Shown: positions 5,692-6,087 of the stretch, piece after piece
How positions within the stretch are numbered: the first letter of the stretch is position 1
Layout of the letters: every line of letters starts with the position of its first letter
Assembly: GCA_036505275.1 (NCBI GenBank)
Contig: DASXTS010000080.1
Location: forward strand, 1-6,087
Direction of reading: 5' to 3'
From: DASXTS01 sp036505275
GTDB taxonomy: Bacteria > Actinomycetota > Actinomycetes > Mycobacteriales > Pseudonocardiaceae
Length of the DNA: 6,087 nucleotides
Made by a program: the position numbers and the translations under genes
Notes under the pieces: model-generated
Databases searched by the model: none
The model's input: only the letters and a program-made list of their open reading frames with translations
What the model was told of the DNA's origin: nothing

Positions 5692-6087
5692 GCCCGACGT
5701 ACCTCCCGCCGGCCGAAGAGGCCCTGGGTCCGGAACAGCAGCACCAGCAGGATCAGCCCGAACGACACCGCGTCGACCCACAGCCCGGAGGTGTGGGTGA
5801 GGACAACGGTCTCCGCCACGGCAAGCACGTAGGAGCCGACCACGACACCAGTCACGCTGCCGACCCCGCCGAGAATGATCGCCGCGAACGCCTTGAGGAT
5901 CAGCGCCTCGCCGCTCTCCGGGGTGATCGCGCCAAGGTGGTAGGTGAGCAGCACGCCGGCCAGGCCGGCCAGCGCGCCGGCGGCCAGCATGGTGACCAGC
6001 GCGAGCCGGCGCCGGTCGATGCCCATGATCGAGGACACCTCGGAGTCGACGCCGATGGACCGCAGCGCCAGCCCGTTGCGCGACGCC
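5688..6087 (-). CDS. livH: Branched-chain amino acid-type ABC transporter permease LivH, C-terminal part
   Basis: The window holds the last 132 residues; the reading frame is open to the right edge, so the start lies outside. Visible are the coupling loop GLALRSIGVDSEVSSIMGID followed by RRR, then LAGLAGVLL, the strongly conserved AFAAIILGGVGSVTGVVVGS permease segment, a further hydrophobic segment (SFGLILLVLLF) and the usual LivH ending FRTQGLFGRR. Within the coupling loop the common D-P-E of LivH is D-S-E here. A GTG at 6038 could be mistaken for the start but lies inside the coupling loop. The TGA stop overlaps the livM start as ATGA, so this is the upstream member of the same operon. LivH and LivM form the membrane pore. 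The binding protein gene, often upstream of livH in such operons, is not seen. Confidence 0.93.
   Translation of the reverse strand, partial: ASRNGLALRSIGVDSEVSSIMGIDRRRLALVTMLAAGALAGLAGVLLTYHLGAITPESGEALILKAFAAIILGGVGSVTGVVVGSYVLAVAETVVLTHTSGLWVDAVSFGLILLVLLFRTQGLFGRREVRRA
5701..5707 (-). promoter_or_regulatory. Ribosome binding site of livM
   Basis: GGGAGGT on the minus strand lies within the end of livH, nine bases before ATG 5691. Together with the ATGA overlap it fixes the livM start and suggests independent as well as coupled initiation. Confidence 0.6.

Noticed and set aside
4795..5832. Long rightward open frame opposite livM and livH
   Set aside because: Its product is a low-complexity Gln/His/Asp/Gly-rich chain, and the opposite strand encodes permeases with conserved motifs.
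6036..6038. GTG as the start of livH
   Set aside because: It lies within the conserved coupling loop and the frame stays open to the window edge, so the gene is simply cut off.

Overview
The window is very GC-rich, with G/C-dominated third codon positions, GTG/ATG starts, short intergenic gaps and Shine-Dalgarno sites of the GGAGG type. Together with a DUF222/13E12-family HNH protein, this points to a high-GC actinobacterium, most likely a Pseudonocardia/Amycolatopsis/Mycobacterium-type chromosome. That assignment is inference from style and gene content. No rRNA, tRNA, CRISPR array or complete insertion sequence was found.

Left part (1-1455): the last ten codons of a rightward gene (2-34) look like a crotonase (enoyl-CoA hydratase family) C-terminus. 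After a 146-base gap with an inverted repeat and a probable leaderless promoter comes a complete DUF222-HNH endonuclease-like gene (181-1374, +). A 78-base convergent gap holding two perfect 12-base palindromes follows.

Middle (1453-3140): a MenB/BadI-like crotonase (1453-2217, -) and a FadR-type GntR regulator (2373-3140, +) diverge from a 155-base intergenic region. This region carries three tandem 14-base repeats and a GT-N3-AC palindrome that suits a FadR-family operator. The simplest reading is that the regulator controls both itself and the crotonase and senses an acyl-CoA or organic acid.

Right part (3187-6087): a leftward, tightly overlapping ABC transporter operon of the branched-chain amino acid (HAAT/Liv) family, livH (partial) - livM - livG - livF. 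All three junctions overlap: ATGA, ATGA and 8 bases. It converges on the regulator across a 46-base gap with a strong GC hairpin. The substrate-binding protein is not in the window.

Taken together, an acyl-CoA enzyme, a FadR regulator and a Liv-type importer suggest a locus for uptake and CoA-dependent breakdown of a carboxylic acid (aromatic, alicyclic or branched). The DUF222-HNH gene looks like an unrelated occupant between two crotonase genes. I see no clear evidence of a wholly new system. The most interesting points are the mixed active-site signature of the crotonase, the tandem repeats placed directly upstream of its ribosome binding site, the leaderless promoter of the HNH gene, and an in-frame 12-base tandem repeat in livG.
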